Shown: positions 62,903-64,000 of the stretch, one piece after another | Numbering within the stretch: the first letter of the stretch is position 1 | Layout of the letters: each line of letters starts with the position of its first letter | Assembly (NCBI GenBank): GCA_963724625.1 | Contig: CAVRVO010000017.1 | Span: forward strand, 186,001 to 250,000 | Length of the DNA stretch: 64,000 nucleotides | From: DATBVX01 sp963724625 | Lineage (GTDB): Bacteria; Pseudomonadota; Gammaproteobacteria; Steroidobacterales; Steroidobacteraceae | Direction of reading: 5' to 3' | Notes under the pieces: model-generated | Told to the model about the DNA's origin: nothing | Database searches by the model: none | What the model saw: only the letters and a program-made list of their open reading frames with translations | Made by a program: the position numbers and the translations under genes

Positions 62903-63484
62903 CTAGACCGTTTCGAGCTTTTTCTTCAACGCCTCGAGGCGCACGCCCCAGAAGGCCTTCATCTTCTTCGCCTGTGCGGCCGATTCGATCTTGCCGTGCT
63001 GAAGCGCGACGAGAGTCTTGCCTGAGCCCTTGGGATACAGGTTCACGCCGATGCTCTTCGCGCCGTCGATCCAGGTCACGCGCATCGACTTCGGCGGCGT
63101 CACCTTGTGAATCGTGATTGCCGTCTTCGGCAACCAGCGGACACGCGCTTTGGCGTTGGTCCAGGCGCGAAACACGCTCCTGGCATCGGCCTCGATGGTG
63201 CGGCTCGCGCTGATCTCGAATCCACCCCGCTTCTCGTGCTTCACGCGCAAACCCCGCGCCTGCTCGTAGCCGACAGTGACCATCTGCGCCCACCAGCCCG
63301 GCACGGAATACTTTTCATGCAGCAGCTCGGCCATTGCCGTGTGGCCCAGTGTCGGGCCCCTCTCCTTGTCCAGAATCCTGAGCCATTCGTTCCAGCCGCG
63401 GCCGGTTTTCGCCTTGACCGCATCAGTCGAGACCGGCGGCTTCCAGGCCGCATCCCTGGCGCTGCTCTTATGAGCACTGCTCAT
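62903..63484 (-). CDS. DUF4287 / SRPBCC-type protein
   Basis: A 193-residue protein with an N-terminal DUF4287 segment (GRGWNEWLRILDKERGPTLGHTAMAELLHEKYSVPGWWAQMVTVGYEQARGLR) and a C-terminal helix-grip (AHSA1/SRPBCC) domain (EISASRTIEADARSVFRAWTN to HGKIESAAQAKKMKAFW). ATG 63484 follows a strong GGGAGGG site; longer starts up to 63637 are less likely. SRPBCC folds bind small hydrophobic ligands. Function is unknown. Confidence 0.88.
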   Translation of the reverse strand: MSSAHKSSARDAAWKPPVSTDAVKAKTGRGWNEWLRILDKERGPTLGHTAMAELLHEKYSVPGWWAQMVTVGYEQARGLRVKHEKRGGFEISASRTIEADARSVFRAWTNAKARVRWLPKTAITIHKVTPPKSMRVTWIDGAKSIGVNLYPKGSGKTLVALQHGKIESAAQAKKMKAFWGVRLEALKKKLETV

Positions 63485-63666
63485 TTCGAACCCTCCCTGA
63501 TCATCAGGTGTCTTGGGGACGTCAGGAAAAGCTTGCCACGAGTTTCGCCGCATTGTCACAGCCCTGTCATGTCGTGACGCCGTGCGACTCGCGCGTAGAG
63601 ATGGTGGCGTCTTTTCGCTATGGTGCCAGCCCATCATTGCAGCGAAGGCGCTCTGACACTCCCAGC

Positions 63667-64000
63667 ATGCCGCGTTATCTCAGCCCGCCGCCACCCGTCG
63701 CGCAGCCTGCGCGTGTGGGCGTACTGCTGGTGAATCTCGGCAGTCCCGGCCAACCGACACCGGGCGGCGTGCGGCGATTTCTTGCCGAGATGCTTTCCGA
63801 CCCACGGCTCATCGAGTTACCTCGTGCGCTCTGGCTCCCCATCCTGCACGGCGTGATCCTGCGTGTGCGACCGCGGCGCAGCGCGCGACTCTATCGCAAG
63901 ATCTGGATGCCGGAAGGATCGCCCCTCATCGTGTACGCGAGACGCCTCGCGGATGCGCTGCAAGCTGCGCTCGCGGGGCAGGTCGATGGCGGCTGCGCCA
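63667..64000 (+). CDS. hemH: Ferrochelatase, N-terminal part (cut by window end)
   Basis: The first 111 residues of HemH, starting at ATG 63667: VGVLLVNLGSPGQPTPGGVRRFL, SDPRLIELPR, ARLYRKIWMPEGSPLIVYA. It inserts Fe2+ into protoporphyrin IX. The gene continues past 64000. It is divergent from the DUF4287 gene; the 182-base spacer has TTGTCA and a GTCACAG/CTGTCA inverted pair but no clear promoter was assigned. Confidence 0.95.
   Translation, partial: MPRYLSPPPPVAQPARVGVLLVNLGSPGQPTPGGVRRFLAEMLSDPRLIELPRALWLPILHGVILRVRPRRSARLYRKIWMPEGSPLIVYARRLADALQAALAGQVDGGCA

Noticed and set aside
1..64000. tRNA, rRNA, CRISPR arrays, prophage or full insertion sequences
   Set aside because: No cloverleaf-like arms, no repeat-spacer pattern and no integrase, transposase or phage gene was seen on reading the spacers.

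Overview
The window looks like a chromosomal segment of a high-GC Gammaproteobacterium. The evidence is the gamma-type GshA, a GlrK/QseG/GlrR-type operon, GlsB, YbjQ, BlaI/M56-TonB, S9 and reprolysin-type peptidases with secretion signals, and many c-di-GMP and sigma-54 regulators. A member of the Steroidobacter/Xanthomonas/Nevskia side of the class is my best guess; this is inference, not a match. No rRNA, tRNA, CRISPR, prophage or complete insertion sequence was seen.

Layout. 1-2.5 kb: NarL-type response regulator (cut by the window edge), receiver-only regulator and a CHASE3 sensor kinase. 2.6-8.3 kb: stress and membrane genes (DUF1328, ferritin-like, GlsB) and a minus-strand set of M48 protease (frameshifted), PLD-VTT fusion and EEP hydrolase. 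8.5-12.5 kb: GlrR/QseG/GlrK operon with two frameshifts, divergent from an EF-hand gene that has a sigma-54 promoter. 12.6-27.5 kb: oxidoreductases, S9 peptidase, YbjQ, MFS, GloA, divergent acetolactate synthase subunits, an Omp85-like protein, and glnK with an NtrC/sigma-54 promoter. 27.7-38.5 kb: reprolysin-like protease, REC-PAS-GGDEF-EAL protein, pyruvate carboxylase, isoaspartyl peptidase and two membrane GGDEF proteins, one with a degenerate active site. 39.0-46.9 kb: one minus-strand operon of small secreted protein, HlyD-type adaptor, ABC ATPase, two MacB-like permeases, NtrC-type regulator and NtrY-type kinase, headed by a sigma-54 promoter and GCGGACA repeats. 46.9-55.6 kb: gshA, Mpo1-like, GGDEF protein, glycosyltransferase, M56/BlaI pair, DUF2845 and MATE. 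55.7-62.9 kb: thiolase (frameshifted), homogentisate dioxygenase, FAH-family hydrolase (frameshifted, ATC start), a 155-bp palindromic element, dienelactone hydrolase, succinate-semialdehyde dehydrogenase and a Bcr/CflA-type transporter. The end holds a DUF4287/SRPBCC protein and the 5' part of hemH.

Two themes stand out. First, at least four sequences resemble sigma-54 promoters, three of them with dyads or repeats at enhancer distance, and three NtrC-family regulator or target loci lie nearby. The 39-46.9 kb operon appears to be a self-regulated export system. Second, five genes are each interrupted by one frameshift, and all five need the same correction (one extra base). They cluster in 7.5-11.9 kb and 55.7-59.2 kb, so either sequence error or local gene decay should be considered.
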